The notes: generated by a model not told the origin, from the letters alone. A DNA stretch of 64,000 nucleotides from Acinetobacter shaoyimingii (GCF_011578045.1 NZ_CP049801.1:3410001-3474000), one strand, 5' to 3'. Counted from the stretch's first letter, positions 18,805 to 28,710 are shown. Translations and numbers: made by a program.

Positions 18805-20316
18805 TTAAGCAGCTTTTAATTTTTTTAACTTCTGCTCGACTTGTGTACCTGCAAAGAAATCAGGTTTGTTCGCAGTGTAGAAACGGTAAGGATTGTCAAA
18901 GACCAATGCTTTAAAATCTTCTTCAGTAATCGCACCTTCACGAACCAGATCATAAGACTCCGCTAAAGGCTCAGTCAGTTCTGGAACATCCCAATGACCT
19001 GAATCTGAAGAATAAAGCGCATGTACTTTTTTACCAAAAGGATTGCCCTTAGGATTCAATGCTCCCACAATGGTTCGGTCATCTGCCTCATTACCAAAAT
19101 AGAAATTTGGCACCCAACGATCATAAATGTCGTCAATGTTTTGAATTTTAGCTAAGGCAAAATCATTAATATGTTCAGGTTTTTGCTCACGGAAACGGAA
19201 TGCAGAGGCCACTCCAAAGACACTTTCAATAATTTGATCGTCTGAATATTCACGTCCACGGAACAGCTCTTGCCCATGTTGACGATACAAATCGATAATC
19301 AATTGACGATCAATATTGGCTGGGTTGTATTGCTGAACATTGTCATTGCCACGCTTTTCAAAACGATCGACCAGATGCGTTAATACATTTGCACCCCATG
19401 CAGCACCTGCTTCTAAAAGTGCGATACGTAACTGTGGGAACCGTTCAGTCACACCACCAAAGAACAAGGCTTTGGCTAAGGCTTCTGACGCATCGGCAAA
19501 ATGGTTAATATGATTGAACATGTAGTTCGATGGAGAATTACGGGCTACCCAACTTTGACTGCCCGAATGGGTCGATAGATTAATCCCGAGCTCAATACTC
19601 TTTTTCCAAAATGGGTCGTAGTCGTATTCACTGTCGATGCCAAAGAAATCTAACCAATATGCATAACGACGCAATTCTTGATCGTCTGGATATTTGTCGG
19701 CAATGGCTTTCACTGGACGGCGTACAGCACCTGGAATTAACGCCGTTTTTAGACCCAAGGTATTTACTGCATATTCCAATTCTTCAATCCCTTCTTCTGG
19801 GGTATGCAGTGGGATTGCAGCCACAGGGGTTAAACGATCTGCATAAGGACGATAAATATCTGCATGGTAATGATTCACCGCACGTGTCAAAGAACGGCGC
19901 AAGTCTTCGTTGGCAGAATTAATGGGAAATAACGACACATTTGGATAGAGCACGGCATAATCTGTGCCTAATTCCTCAAGGCGCTCATTTAACAATGATG
20001 GCAAAGAAACTGTCGCTAAGTCATAGCTATTCTGTGCAGGCAGTGCCCAAAATGGCGGACGGAATAAACGTTTATCCAGACGCTCTTGTGGCGTTGCTTT
20101 ATACCATTCCGCAGCAAGCACATTTAAACCATTCTGTTGTAAATGCTCACGGAATGTATCGACGACCTTCGCACCACCATATTGAGCAATATAATCCTCG
20201 AGCAAAGGACTAAATTCATTGGTGTGAATATCGGTGTCAATCACAGGATAATCTAAACCTGCTTTCACCTGAGCAGATCGAGATTGTTTAGCAGCTAAAT
20301 CTTGTAAACTTGTCAT
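18805..20316 (-). CDS. Amidohydrolase-2 family protein (ACMSD-like fold)
   Basis: This is a 503-residue metal-dependent hydrolase/decarboxylase of the amidohydrolase-2 family. The N-terminal metal motif is modified (VIDTDIHTNE rather than D-x-H-x-H). Later ligands are likely in NLSTHSGSQSW and YSSDSGHWD. It is placed at the head of an organosulfur uptake operon, so it may act on the carbon part of the imported compound; the substrate is unknown. The start is set at the ATG at 20316, which has AGGAA upstream. The longest open frame begins at 20373, inside the sigma-54 promoter, and would place 19 extra codons before transcription starts. Confidence 0.8.
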   Translation of the reverse strand: MTSLQDLAAKQSRSAQVKAGLDYPVIDTDIHTNEFSPLLEDYIAQYGGAKVVDTFREHLQQNGLNVLAAEWYKATPQERLDKRLFRPPFWALPAQNSYDLATVSLPSLLNERLEELGTDYAVLYPNVSLFPINSANEDLRRSLTRAVNHYHADIYRPYADRLTPVAAIPLHTPEEGIEELEYAVNTLGLKTALIPGAVRRPVKAIADKYPDDQELRRYAYWLDFFGIDSEYDYDPFWKKSIELGINLSTHSGSQSWVARNSPSNYMFNHINHFADASEALAKALFFGGVTERFPQLRIALLEAGAAWGANVLTHLVDRFEKRGNDNVQQYNPANIDRQLIIDLYRQHGQELFRGREYSDDQIIESVFGVASAFRFREQKPEHINDFALAKIQNIDDIYDRWVPNFYFGNEADDRTIVGALNPKGNPFGKKVHALYSSDSGHWDVPELTEPLAESYDLVREGAITEEDFKALVFDNPYRFYTANKPDFFAGTQVEQKLKKLKAA

Positions 20317-20357
20317 GGAAATTCCTATATTTTTAATATTTTCGTCACAGTTATTTC

Positions 20358-20372
20358 GCAACAAGCGTGCCA
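20358..20372 (-). promoter_or_regulatory. Sigma-54 (-24/-12) promoter of the amidohydrolase-transport operon
   Basis: On the minus strand the sequence reads TGGCACGCTTGTTGC, a near-ideal match to the TGGCAC-N5-TTGC consensus. The start of transcription would fall near 20346, about 30 bp before the ATG at 20316. Confidence 0.82.
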
Positions 20373-20447
20373 ACCATATAACATCATGATTTTTATAATA
20401 AATATTTTTTTATTCCGATAAAATCTGTTGGTTTTCAGACGTGTTTG

Positions 20448-20465
20448 GTGTTGAAATATCAACAC
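20448..20465. promoter_or_regulatory. Palindromic upstream activator site for the sigma-54 promoter
   Basis: GTGTTGA-AATA-TCAACAC is a perfect 7-4-7 inverted repeat about 76 bp upstream of the -24 element. This is the usual place for an enhancer bound by a sigma-54 activator. The SfnR-like protein at 9016 is the obvious candidate. Confidence 0.55.
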
Positions 20466-20562
20466 TTGCTTATTTCAAATCAGCTTGTTTTTTTATTTTT
20501 ATTTCTTTTTTTAGAATATACAACTACTCTAATACATCCCTATTTGAGTCAAATTTTCACAT

Positions 20563-20586
20563 AAAAAAACCCGCAAAATGCGGGCT
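20563..20586 (-). terminator. Terminator of the SDR gene
   Basis: CCCGC/GCGGG stem with a 5-nt loop; on the minus strand it is followed by a run of seven T. Confidence 0.8.
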
Positions 20587-20602
20587 TATGGATCACAATA
20601 GA

Positions 20603-21442
20603 TTATTCAAATCGTTTGGTTAATTTGGTGGCAAATGCAGTCACTTTTTGATATCCCGTCGGCAGGACACGTTGCATTAAATCAATCACTTTAGCATCGT
20701 TACCAATCAATAAACGACGGCGGTCTTTTTGTACTGACTCTAAAATTTGACGTGCTGCTTCTTCAGGTGGGCAACGCAATAATTTATTAAATGTTTTTGC
20801 AGACTTCTCAGGATTCATACCTAAACTTTTTAAACTGTCATTCATTTTCGCAGCATTGGCGATGTTGGTACGAATTCCACCTGGGTGTACACAAAGCGCA
20901 CTTACACCTGAATTTTCGATGTCCAATTCTTGGCGTAAAGATTCTGTAAACCCACGTACTGCAAACTTGGTTGCATTATAAGCAGACTGAGTCGGTTGTG
21001 CGGTTAGACCAAACAAACTTGAAATATTGATAATATGACCATCACCTGTTTTTTTAATGTATGGTAAAAATTCTTTGGTACCATACACCACACCCCAAAA
21101 GTTGATATTGACAATCCACTCAAGCTCTTCATATGAAGCGCCTTCAACCGTTGAGCCCAAAGCAACACCAGCGTTGTTAAAAATCATATTGACTGAACCA
21201 TGATTTTGCACAGTTTCAGCGGCCCATGCTTTTACTTCTTCAAGTTTGGCTACATCGACTTTTTTAGTGGTCACACGAATACTATGATCTTTAATCAACT
21301 CTACAGTTTCAGCCAAACCTTTTTCGTTCACATCACTAAGAGATAAATGACATCCTTGTTTCGCCAACAAAACAGCCAATTGTTGACCAATACCTGAGCC
21401 AGCACCTGTAATCGCTGCGACTTTATTTTTAAAATTTTTCAT
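20603..21442 (-). CDS. Short-chain dehydrogenase/reductase
   Basis: This 279-residue classical SDR has the cofactor motif TGAGSGIG, the NNAG structural motif, the catalytic Ser in IINISSLFG and the YNATK active-site motif. An Asp at the end of the second strand (LSLSDVNEKG) favours NAD(H) over NADP(H). Substrate specificity cannot be read. It is divergent from a TetR gene with a perfect palindrome between them, so it is very likely the repressor's target. Confidence 0.85.
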   Translation of the reverse strand: MKNFKNKVAAITGAGSGIGQQLAVLLAKQGCHLSLSDVNEKGLAETVELIKDHSIRVTTKKVDVAKLEEVKAWAAETVQNHGSVNMIFNNAGVALGSTVEGASYEELEWIVNINFWGVVYGTKEFLPYIKKTGDGHIINISSLFGLTAQPTQSAYNATKFAVRGFTESLRQELDIENSGVSALCVHPGGIRTNIANAAKMNDSLKSLGMNPEKSAKTFNKLLRCPPEEAARQILESVQKDRRRLLIGNDAKVIDLMQRVLPTGYQKVTAFATKLTKRFE

Positions 21443-21507
21443 TGTTGTTCCTATTCATTTTATGCACGAAATGATTGCCAATGTGCGTTACATTGACCAC
21501 TATAAGT

Positions 21508-21527
21508 TTGACAATGATTATTGTCAA
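21508..21527. promoter_or_regulatory. Operator between SDR and TetR genes
   Basis: TTGACAAT-GATT-ATTGTCAA is a perfect 8-4-8 inverted repeat in the divergent intergenic region, as expected for a TetR-family dimer site controlling both genes. Confidence 0.7.
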
Positions 21528-21619
21528 TAACACTAAAATCGATTAGATTGAGCAGTTTTGTCATAGGCAAATCTTGACAACATAGGTTTCCTTAGCGTTT
21601 ATTGTTAATATGATGAAAA

Positions 21620-22333
21620 ATGCATGCAATGAACGACAGTTTTTTAACTATGAATCAACAAATATCAAATAATCTAGAAACAGAACGAGATTCAATAAAA
21701 AAAGCCAGCAAAGAGCGCCAGTTCAAAGGAATGTCCTTGTCTGAACGCAAACAGGCTCGTCGTGAAAAATTGATCGAAGCAGGTATTCAGGCTTATGGGA
21801 CACACGGTTTCTTTTCGGTTACGGTCAAAGATATTTGTAATGAAGCAAAGCTGACTGAACGTTATTTTTATGAGTCCTTTAAGAAAAGTGAAAACTTGTT
21901 TCAAACCATTTTCTTACAGCTGATTGAAAACTTACAACAAACTTTAATGCAGGCCATTATGCAGGCCTCACCTGATCCACTCAAAATGATTGATGCAGGA
22001 CTGCATGCTTTCTTTTCACTACTGCAAGATGATCCGCGAACTGCACGTATTATTTACATTGATGCCATGCTGGTGCAAGAGCTTCATAACCATGCCACCA
22101 TCAGAGAAACTATGGCACGTTTTGATCGGATCATTCATGCCTTTGTTACACTGATGATGCCGCATACCCATTTGACTGAACAACAAATTTCACTCATCGC
22201 AACGGGGCTGAATGGATATGTCACACAAATTGCTGTTCGTTGGGTGATGGGTGGCTTTAAACTTCCATTAGATGAAGTGGTGCAATCCTGTCGCGTGGTA
22301 TTCCTTGCATTGCTTGAAAAAATGTCAAAGTGA
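21620..22333 (+). CDS. TetR-family transcriptional regulator
   Basis: This 237-residue regulator has its helix-turn-helix at about residues 45-90 (REKLIEAGIQAYGTHGFFSVTVKDICNEAKLTERYFYESFKK). The N-terminal extension before it is unusually long, about 40 residues, and polar. The all-alpha C-terminal ligand domain is not diagnostic. Three Met codons near the start (1, 4, 11) leave the exact beginning open. It is divergent from the SDR gene and a perfect palindrome lies between them, suggesting autoregulation together with control of the SDR. Confidence 0.85.
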   Translation: MHAMNDSFLTMNQQISNNLETERDSIKKASKERQFKGMSLSERKQARREKLIEAGIQAYGTHGFFSVTVKDICNEAKLTERYFYESFKKSENLFQTIFLQLIENLQQTLMQAIMQASPDPLKMIDAGLHAFFSLLQDDPRTARIIYIDAMLVQELHNHATIRETMARFDRIIHAFVTLMMPHTHLTEQQISLIATGLNGYVTQIAVRWVMGGFKLPLDEVVQSCRVVFLALLEKMSK

Positions 22334-22470
22334 TAATAGATAAGTAGATTATCTAACATTCTGATTTGATTTGAAAACTCAAAAAAAGAATGGATGATTG
22401 ATCTTGTCTTTTCATCTTTTTGTCACAAATCATTGCGAAAACATGCATAAGTACATTTTTTGCAATGATA

Positions 22471-22508
22471 CTGTCATAATTAATCTTTGTAATAAGCCTG
22501 TCATAAAT
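22471..22508 (+). promoter_or_regulatory. Candidate Pho box upstream of phoB
   Basis: Two copies of CTGTCAT (22471 and 22498) resemble the 7-mer of the PhoB recognition repeat. The spacing (27 bp) is not the canonical 11 or 22 bp, so this is suggestive only. Confidence 0.4.
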
Positions 22509-22545
22509 AAAAAACGGTTCACCGTTCATCATAGGATATTGCGTT

Positions 22546-23256
22546 GTGAAAGATGACTACATATTAATCGTCGATGACGAACTTCCAATTCGCGAGATGA
22601 TCCATACTTCATTAGATATGGCAGGTTTTCAATGTCTGGAAGCTGAAGATGCGAAGCAAGCCCATCAAATGGTGGTCGATCAACGCCCTTCTCTTATTTT
22701 ATTAGATTGGATGCTCCCTGGCGGTGTCAGCGGTGTCGATTTTTGTCGCCGTTTAAAACGGGATGAATCCCTGTCTGAGATTCCCGTCATTATGTTGACT
22801 GCACGTGGCGAAGAAGATCATAAAGTTCAAGGTCTAGATGCGGGTGCCGACGACTACATGACCAAACCTTTTTCCACTCGTGAATTGGTTTCTCGAATTA
22901 AAGCAGTTTTACGTCGCGCAAATGCCTTAAGTGGCGAAAAAACTATTGATGCCAATGGTTTGATGCTTGATCCTGTCAGTCAGCGTGTTAGCTTTAACAA
23001 CACCATATTGGATATGGGACCAACTGAGTACCGTCTACTCGCTTTCTTTATGACACATCCTGAACGTGCCTACACTCGCGCTCAACTGCTTGACCAAGTT
23101 TGGGGTGGTAATGTCTATATTGAAGACCGAACCATTGATGTACATATTCGTCGTTTACGTAAAGTGCTTGAACCTTATGGAGCAGATCGCTATGTACAAA
23201 CTGTACGTGGTACAGGTTACCGCTTCTCGACTCGTGCCGATGTGGCATTGGGTTGA
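22546..23256 (+). CDS. phoB: Phosphate regulon response regulator PhoB
   Basis: This 236-residue OmpR/PhoB-type response regulator has a receiver domain with the acidic pair D10-D11, phospho-acceptor D54 (LLDWMLPGG) and the KPF lysine. The winged-helix DNA-binding domain ends in [13 protein letters not shown]. It starts with GTG and has AGGATATT as ribosome site. With PhoR directly downstream it controls phosphate-starvation genes in the cytoplasm, probably including its own operon. The identification rests on the close sequence resemblance of both partners to PhoB/PhoR. Confidence 0.92.
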   Translation: MKDDYILIVDDELPIREMIHTSLDMAGFQCLEAEDAKQAHQMVVDQRPSLILLDWMLPGGVSGVDFCRRLKRDESLSEIPVIMLTARGEEDHKVQGLDAGADDYMTKPFSTRELVSRIKAVLRRANALSGEKTIDANGLMLDPVSQRVSFNNTILDMGPTEYRLLAFFMTHPERAYTRAQLLDQVWGGNVYIEDRTIDVHIRRLRKVLEPYGADRYVQTVRGTGYRFSTRADVALG

Positions 23257-23347
23257 TATCGCTCCCTAAAGGTTTAAAAATTTTAAAGTTTTAGTGCAAT
23301 GCTGATAAAGTAGAACTGATTGATTGATTTTGGGTCACTAAATTTAT

Positions 23348-24706
23348 ATGTACGAACCTTATCCCGTTCCACAACTTGCAAACGAGCATCAAAAATTTCG
23401 CTATAGCAGTTTGTGGACCTTTGCCAAACAAGATTTACGACTACTGGCATTTTTAGTGGTCATTGGTGGATTCATTGGCTTAGGGATTGGTTTTTTTTGG
23501 CCTTGTGTTTTTATCGCAATTGCTTTCTTTTTTGGGTTGCAACTTCGATCACTGTATTTGGTCAATGATTGGATTTCCAATCGACCTTATGACGTCCCCC
23601 CAAACTTAAATGGCATTTGGGGTGCATTATTATTTAATGTTTATCGTGCTCAGCGCCAAGAACGAATCGTTCAAGCTGAAATGGTGGCGTTGATTGATCG
23701 TACGCAATCTTCTCTTGTCGCTTTATCTGAAGCGGTGATTTTGACCGATGATATCCAACAAATTGAATGGTGGAACCCAGCAGCCGAACATTTATTTGGT
23801 ATTCAAGCACAAGACCGTGGTCGTAATATTTTGACGATTATTCGCCAACCTGATTTCGTTGAATATTTTAATCATACTGATCAAGCACCAGATGGCATCA
23901 AGATTAAGTTAGCCACAGATGAAAATAAATACGCACAAATTAAGCTCACTCGCTTTGGCAATGAAAGTCGCTTATTGGTAGCGCATGACATTACCCGTAT
24001 GCAAAACCTAGAACAAATGCGTTCCGACTTTGTCGACAATATTTCCCACGAATTACGCACTCCACTCACGGTACTCAGTGGTTATATCGAAACCTTTAAA
24101 GATCAGGAAGACATCAATCCTCGTTGGAAACGTGCATTTGATCAAATGCAGTCGCAAACCCGACGTATGAATGCCTTGGTTAATGATCTGTTGCTTTTAT
24201 CTCGTTTAGAAAATGACAAGCAAATTGCCAAGAATCAAATTATTGAAATGCCAAGTTTAATGAATCACTTGTTTGATGATGCACAAGCCTATAATACCGA
24301 TTATGGTCATACCTTAAATTTAGATATCGACAGTCATTGTGATCTCATTGGTTCAGATATGGAACTTGCCAGCGCCTTCAGCAACTTGATTACCAATGCC
24401 ATCAAATACACCCCTAAAGGGGGAACCATTACCATTGGCTGGCATGATGATGGCGAACATGGTTATTTTTCTGTAGAAGATACGGGCATTGGGATTGATC
24501 CCAAACATTTACCTCGTTTGACGGAACGGTTTTATCGTGTCGATAGTGCACGAAGTCGTGCGACAGGTGGTACAGGTTTAGGTTTAGCAATTGTTAAACA
24601 TGTGCTCATGCAACATGGCGGTTATTTAGAAATTGAATCTAAAGAAAATCAAGGTTCAACGTTTATTGCAGTGTTTCCAAAAGAACGACTTTATCGGATG
24701 CAGTGA
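23348..24706 (+). CDS. phoR: Phosphate regulon sensor histidine kinase PhoR
   Basis: This 452-residue membrane kinase has two hydrophobic segments near residues 30-65 and a linker. A PAS domain follows at about residues 115-210 (LSEAVILTDDIQQIEWWNPAAEHLFG). The HisKA box has phospho-acceptor H234 (NISHELRTPLTVLSGY), and the HATPase domain has N, G1 and G2 boxes (LITNAIKYTP, DTGIGID, GGTGLGLAIVKH). It has the typical PhoR layout without a large periplasmic domain, so it probably senses phosphate through the Pst transporter. It is co-transcribed with phoB, and a bidirectional terminator follows. Confidence 0.92.
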   Translation: MYEPYPVPQLANEHQKFRYSSLWTFAKQDLRLLAFLVVIGGFIGLGIGFFWPCVFIAIAFFFGLQLRSLYLVNDWISNRPYDVPPNLNGIWGALLFNVYRAQRQERIVQAEMVALIDRTQSSLVALSEAVILTDDIQQIEWWNPAAEHLFGIQAQDRGRNILTIIRQPDFVEYFNHTDQAPDGIKIKLATDENKYAQIKLTRFGNESRLLVAHDITRMQNLEQMRSDFVDNISHELRTPLTVLSGYIETFKDQEDINPRWKRAFDQMQSQTRRMNALVNDLLLLSRLENDKQIAKNQIIEMPSLMNHLFDDAQAYNTDYGHTLNLDIDSHCDLIGSDMELASAFSNLITNAIKYTPKGGTITIGWHDDGEHGYFSVEDTGIGIDPKHLPRLTERFYRVDSARSRATGGTGLGLAIVKHVLMQHGGYLEIESKENQGSTFIAVFPKERLYRMQ

Positions 24707-24718
24707 TCATAGATATCT

Positions 24719-24746
24719 AAAAAAAGCGCCATTGGCGCTTTTTTTA
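24719..24746. terminator. Bidirectional terminator between phoR and psd
   Basis: AAAAAAGCGCC pairs with GGCGCTTTTTT around a 3-nt loop, with A and T tracts on both flanks. Confidence 0.88.
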
Positions 24747-24788
24747 TAGAGATTCTGTTTTAAAGTAAGTATGAGTTGCAGATCCGTT

Positions 24789-25637
24789 TTAAATCGTATG
24801 TCCTAAAGCTTCGCCCATCACAACCGTTGAGTTTGCTTTAAATTGTACATCCCAATTGATTTTATTCGGTTCAAATAAAACCACAGCGGTAGAACCTAAA
24901 TAAAAACGACCCAATTCATCACCCTTTTCTAAATCAAGTTGATGATGATTCAATTCCAAACGACCCGTTGGTTTAACTTTACCCGTGGCTACAGTTTCGA
25001 TGCCTGCTACGATCATCGCACCCACCAATACCACCGCCATACGACCAATTTCAGTATCGAATAAGCAGACCATACGTTCATTACGTGCAAATAAACCTGG
25101 AATATTTTCAGCAGTGGTTTGATTGACCGAGAACAACTCACCTGGAATATACAAGGTTTCCGTCAATGTACCTGCAAATGGCATATGCACACGGTGGTAA
25201 TCTTTAGGTGATAAATACACCGTTGCAAATTCACCATTTTTAAACGGTGCTGCAAGTTGTGGATCACCAATCAATTTATCTACAGAAAAACTTTGACCCT
25301 TGGCTTGGAAAATATCACCTTCATCAATATGACCGATTTGCGAAATCGCACCGTCCGCAGGAGACACAATACTGCTTTCATTTTGGTCAATTTGGCGTAC
25401 GCCTTCTTTTAAAGAACGCGTAAAAAACTCATTAAATGATTTAAATTTGAGTGCATCTGATTGCTCAGCAATCGACATATCAATACCGTACTGTGCTTTA
25501 AATGCTTGAATCACAATATTTTTAACAATTGGATTTTCACTAGCAGCAACTTTCCCCACCACACGACTTAATTGTTGCTGCGGTACAATACGCTGAGCTT
25601 GAATAAATACTTTCTTTTTTAAATTTGACAGACTCAC
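24789..25637 (-). CDS. psd: Phosphatidylserine decarboxylase
   Basis: This 282-residue proenzyme shows the autocleavage motif LGST ([11 protein letters not shown], near residue 254). Gly-Ser cleavage there generates the pyruvoyl prosthetic group on the small alpha subunit. Other landmarks are the [14 protein letters not shown] and SPADGAI blocks and the catalytic His in [10 protein letters not shown]. It converts phosphatidylserine to phosphatidylethanolamine at the inner membrane. Its ATG overlaps the stop of the upstream sulfurtransferase gene (ATGA), so the two are coupled. Confidence 0.93.
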   Translation of the reverse strand: MSLSNLKKKVFIQAQRIVPQQQLSRVVGKVAASENPIVKNIVIQAFKAQYGIDMSIAEQSDALKFKSFNEFFTRSLKEGVRQIDQNESSIVSPADGAISQIGHIDEGDIFQAKGQSFSVDKLIGDPQLAAPFKNGEFATVYLSPKDYHRVHMPFAGTLTETLYIPGELFSVNQTTAENIPGLFARNERMVCLFDTEIGRMAVVLVGAMIVAGIETVATGKVKPTGRLELNHHQLDLEKGDELGRFYLGSTAVVLFEPNKINWDVQFKANSTVVMGEALGHTI

Positions 25638-26482
25638 GAAGGTGATTCTCCAGTAATGATTGGACTATCTAAACGATTGCCCCATTCGCTCCACGCACCA
25701 TCATAAGCTTGAATCTTCCAACCCAATAATCGACCTAAAATATAGGCTAATCCTGAACGGTGATGCGATTGACAATACACCACCACAGGCTGATCCAGTT
25801 GGAAGCCCAATTGTTCTAAACGTTGTTGTGTGCGTTCCAGGGAGTGTAATTTTAAATGATTTTGACGATTTAGGGCAGTACTCCATTCAAAATGACGTGC
25901 CGAAGGAATATGACCACCACGACGCGCAGCCAAACGTTGCCCTATATATTCATCATGTGTTCGACAATCCCAAACTTGCACACTGTTTTGATTGACTTTT
26001 TCGAGTAGATTTTTATATTCAATTTGATATTCATCAATATGTGTTTTATCAATTTTGACTGTATGTTCAACTTTTTCAAAACGCTCAATATCTGAGGAGG
26101 TCGGTAAATTTGCACCTAACCATGCATGAATGCCGCCATTAATTAAACTGGTGTTATAAAAACCGATACAGTGCAAATTCCAAATGAGTCGTCCAGCCCA
26201 AGCACCACCCTCATCGTCATACACCACCACATGATGTTCTGGTGAAATATTTAAAAAATCAATCAGATTTCTTAGACCTTCATCATCAGGTAATACCCCT
26301 GAAGCTTGTTCTTCTTGGCGCACCAATAGATTGGGTTTTAAGTGGATTGCATGTGGAATATGTAGCTGTTCGTACACCGAACTGCGAGATAAATCGACAA
26401 TACGTAACTTATCATTACCCAAATAAGGAACCAATTGTTCAGCTTCAATGAGCAATCCGAGATCAAATTGAGAGTCAGTCAT
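25634..26482 (-). CDS. Thiosulfate/3-mercaptopyruvate sulfurtransferase (tandem rhodanese)
   Basis: This 282-residue protein has two rhodanese domains. The N-terminal inactive one carries [10 protein letters not shown] and [16 protein letters not shown]. The C-terminal catalytic one carries [10 protein letters not shown] and the active-site Cys in [14 protein letters not shown]. The active-site loop CQSHHRS differs from the CGSGVTA of mercaptopyruvate enzymes, so the donor is uncertain between thiosulfate and mercaptopyruvate. It is coupled to psd by a 4-bp overlap, an order that is often seen in Acinetobacter and relatives. Confidence 0.85.
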   Translation of the reverse strand: MTDSQFDLGLLIEAEQLVPYLGNDKLRIVDLSRSSVYEQLHIPHAIHLKPNLLVRQEEQASGVLPDDEGLRNLIDFLNISPEHHVVVYDDEGGAWAGRLIWNLHCIGFYNTSLINGGIHAWLGANLPTSSDIERFEKVEHTVKIDKTHIDEYQIEYKNLLEKVNQNSVQVWDCRTHDEYIGQRLAARRGGHIPSARHFEWSTALNRQNHLKLHSLERTQQRLEQLGFQLDQPVVVYCQSHHRSGLAYILGRLLGWKIQAYDGAWSEWGNRLDSPIITGESPS

Positions 26483-26605
26483 AATTTTCGATTTTTTATT
26501 GAGTTCATCTAAATGATCTTAACACAAGACTATTTCATCATTATTCTGATTTTTTGCATGGTTTTAGCAAAAAATCAGATAAGGAATCATGATGTCATGG
26601 TGGGT

Positions 26606-27811
26606 TTAAGCAGGCTCTTGAATATTAAATACCTGACGTAAATAGGCCAAGAACGTGTCATTGTCCGTCATGGTTTTTCCAGGGCTATCTGAAATTTTTG
26701 CCACAGATTGACCATTACACTCCACCAATTTCAACACAATATTTAACGGAGTTTGTCCCATATCATTGGTTAAGTTGGTGCCTATACCAAAACTCACTTG
26801 GAAACGGTCTTTAAAGTAATTATGTAAATCCCATGCTTTCTCTAAGTCTAACCCATCACTAAAAGTAAGCATTTTGGTTTTACTATCAATTTTAAGCTTT
26901 TTATAATGCGCATAGGCTTTATCACCCCATTCATATGGGTCGCCACTGTCATGACGCAAACCATCAAACAGCTTTGCAAAATATAGATCAAAATCTTTTA
27001 GAAATGCATCCATGCCAACTACATCGGTGAGCGCAATCCCCAAATCACCACGGTATTCTTGCACCCAAGCTTCCAATGCCGATTTTTGGAAGTCTCTTAA
27101 GCGTACATCTAAGGCTTGGAACGCTTGTAAGAACTCATGTGCCATAGTACCAATTGGAGTTAAACCCAATTTCATCGCAATATAAACATTACTGGTACCA
27201 CGAAAAATATGAGGCGCTGCTTTGTTGAACTCTTCAATGACATGGGTTTGCCAAGCAAGACTATAACGACGGCGTGTACCAAAATCAGAAACAAGGAATG
27301 GTGGATCATTTGGATTTTGTTGTTGTTGATATTGTTTGAGTAATTCTACTTTAGCTTTTAAGCGACGTTCACCTTCAATCAGAACATCATCACTTCGAAT
27401 ACGTTGGAAGTACAGCTCATTCACAATCGCCAAAACAAAGATTTCGAACATCATTGCTTGGACCATTGGACCTTCAACCCAAATATCTAAGCGACCCTCA
27501 TCATCTATACTGACTTTAATAAAACGGCGTTTGAGTTGGAACAATTCGAGATAATCAACAAAATCACTTTTTATAAATCTTAAACTTCTTAAATATTGTA
27601 ATTCTTCTTCTTTAAAATTCAGTTGGCAGAGCAAATCGAGTTGATGATTTAAATCATCCATAATGTCGACCAGTGGATATTCTGTATCTTCTAAATTTCT
27701 GCACCGAAAATGATAAAGACTATGTGTTTGTGGAAATTGATGCAAAACCACTTGCAGCATGGTGAATTTATACAAGTCTGTATCAAGTAATGATTGAATT
27801 ATGGGTTGCAT
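26606..27811 (-). CDS. pncB: Nicotinate phosphoribosyltransferase
   Basis: This 401-residue enzyme makes nicotinate mononucleotide from nicotinate and PRPP for NAD salvage. Family hallmarks are [12 protein letters not shown] at the N-terminus, the conserved catalytic His region [17 protein letters not shown], and the [19 protein letters not shown] and [13 protein letters not shown] phosphoribosyl-binding blocks. The ATG at 27811 is preferred to the GTG ten codons upstream because conserved sequence begins there. The region around this start (GATGAGCATCGTATG) can pair with an element 120 nt upstream in the leader, which hints at post-transcriptional control. Confidence 0.9.
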   Translation of the reverse strand: MQPIIQSLLDTDLYKFTMLQVVLHQFPQTHSLYHFRCRNLEDTEYPLVDIMDDLNHQLDLLCQLNFKEEELQYLRSLRFIKSDFVDYLELFQLKRRFIKVSIDDEGRLDIWVEGPMVQAMMFEIFVLAIVNELYFQRIRSDDVLIEGERRLKAKVELLKQYQQQQNPNDPPFLVSDFGTRRRYSLAWQTHVIEEFNKAAPHIFRGTSNVYIAMKLGLTPIGTMAHEFLQAFQALDVRLRDFQKSALEAWVQEYRGDLGIALTDVVGMDAFLKDFDLYFAKLFDGLRHDSGDPYEWGDKAYAHYKKLKIDSKTKMLTFSDGLDLEKAWDLHNYFKDRFQVSFGIGTNLTNDMGQTPLNIVLKLVECNGQSVAKISDSPGKTMTDNDTFLAYLRQVFNIQEPA

Positions 27812-27813
27812 AC

Positions 27814-27950
27814 GATGCTCATCAAAATATCCTTGCTTCACTATAAAAACTAAAAATAAGAATGCAAATCAAAAATCTAAATACGTAGTATTTTTTTAGC
27901 CATGATTTATTTTTTTACAAATTTTATTGTAATAGATTTTGATGAGCATC
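27814..27950 (-). promoter_or_regulatory. pncB: Structured leader of pncB: 15-bp inverted repeat covering the start region
   Basis: ATTTTGATGAGCATC just before the pncB ATG is perfectly complementary to GATGCTCATCAAAAT 107 nt upstream on the same strand. Pairing would bury the ribosome-binding region. A 6-3-6 palindrome AAATAC-GTA-GTATTT (27879-27893) lies in the loop and may be an operator instead. The rest of the gap to 28247 is AT-rich and holds only the promoter of the next gene, with a TATAAT at 28209-28214. Confidence 0.5.
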
Positions 27951-28247
27951 TAAACACCCCACCCTTTTTCAACTTAGAACATCTTTATGTTTATACAAAG
28001 ACCAATCGTTACAAATGGCACTATTCAAATCCCCCTTGCTTTTGATGAATGTATTGATCCTGAATTCTAGATTCTGAATGAATTTATTAACATATTATTA
28101 CCATCTTATTAGAATCTAATATTTTTTTATGAGATACCTATTGAAATTTGGTTATTTTTTAGTTAACATTTTTAGTACTGAAAAAAACAATTTTTCACGT
28201 TTGCAACATATAATGAATACAAAATCACATATTATAGGAAAAGAATA

Positions 28248-28604
28248 ATGGCTAGCCTAAACTTAGAAGCACTCGCAGATATCGATGGTTTTATTGCAGC
28301 AGCACTAGTAGACAGTTCAAGTGGCTTATCACTTGCAACTCAAGGTAGTGGTCTTGATCTTGATTTGGCAGCAGCAGGAAATACCGAAGTCATTCGCGCG
28401 AAAGTAAAAACAGCTAAAGCATTAAAACTCAATGATAAAATTGAAGACGTTTTAATTACTTTAGGCAAACAATACCATCTACTTCGTCCACTCGATCGTA
28501 ACGAAGATTTATTTTTGTATTTGGTACTTGATCGTCAAAAATCAAATTTAGCTATGGCTCGTCACGAACTCAAAGGTTTTGAAAAAGAATTAGATTTTTC
28601 TTAA
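28248..28604 (+). CDS. Small roadblock/LC7-like protein of unknown function
   Basis: This 118-residue protein has a short alpha/beta pattern resembling roadblock/LC7 or profilin-like folds ([22 protein letters not shown], later [31 protein letters not shown]). Such proteins act as scaffolds or partners of small GTPases and chemosensory complexes. No GTPase gene is adjacent. It has its own promoter region and terminator and a good ribosome site (AGGAAAAG). The fold assignment is by eye and the function is unknown. Confidence 0.65.
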   Translation: MASLNLEALADIDGFIAAALVDSSSGLSLATQGSGLDLDLAAAGNTEVIRAKVKTAKALKLNDKIEDVLITLGKQYHLLRPLDRNEDLFLYLVLDRQKSNLAMARHELKGFEKELDFS

Positions 28605-28618
28605 TGGTTGAGCAGTGT

Positions 28619-28648
28619 AAAAAAACCAGCAGTTGCTGGTTTTTTTAT
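28619..28648 (+). terminator. Terminator of the 28248 gene
   Basis: AAAACCAGC pairs with GCTGGTTTT around AGTT, with a seven-T tail; the A run makes it possibly bidirectional. Confidence 0.85.
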
Positions 28649-28710
28649 TGCTGAAAAGATATGTTTCAGTCAAGGTCGTTATAAAAATTCAATGCGCCCG
28701 AATTTTAAAT

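Noticed and set aside
20316-20373. Nineteen extra codons at the front of the amidohydrolase
   Set aside because: They overlap a near-perfect sigma-54 promoter, and a good ribosome site precedes the inner ATG.
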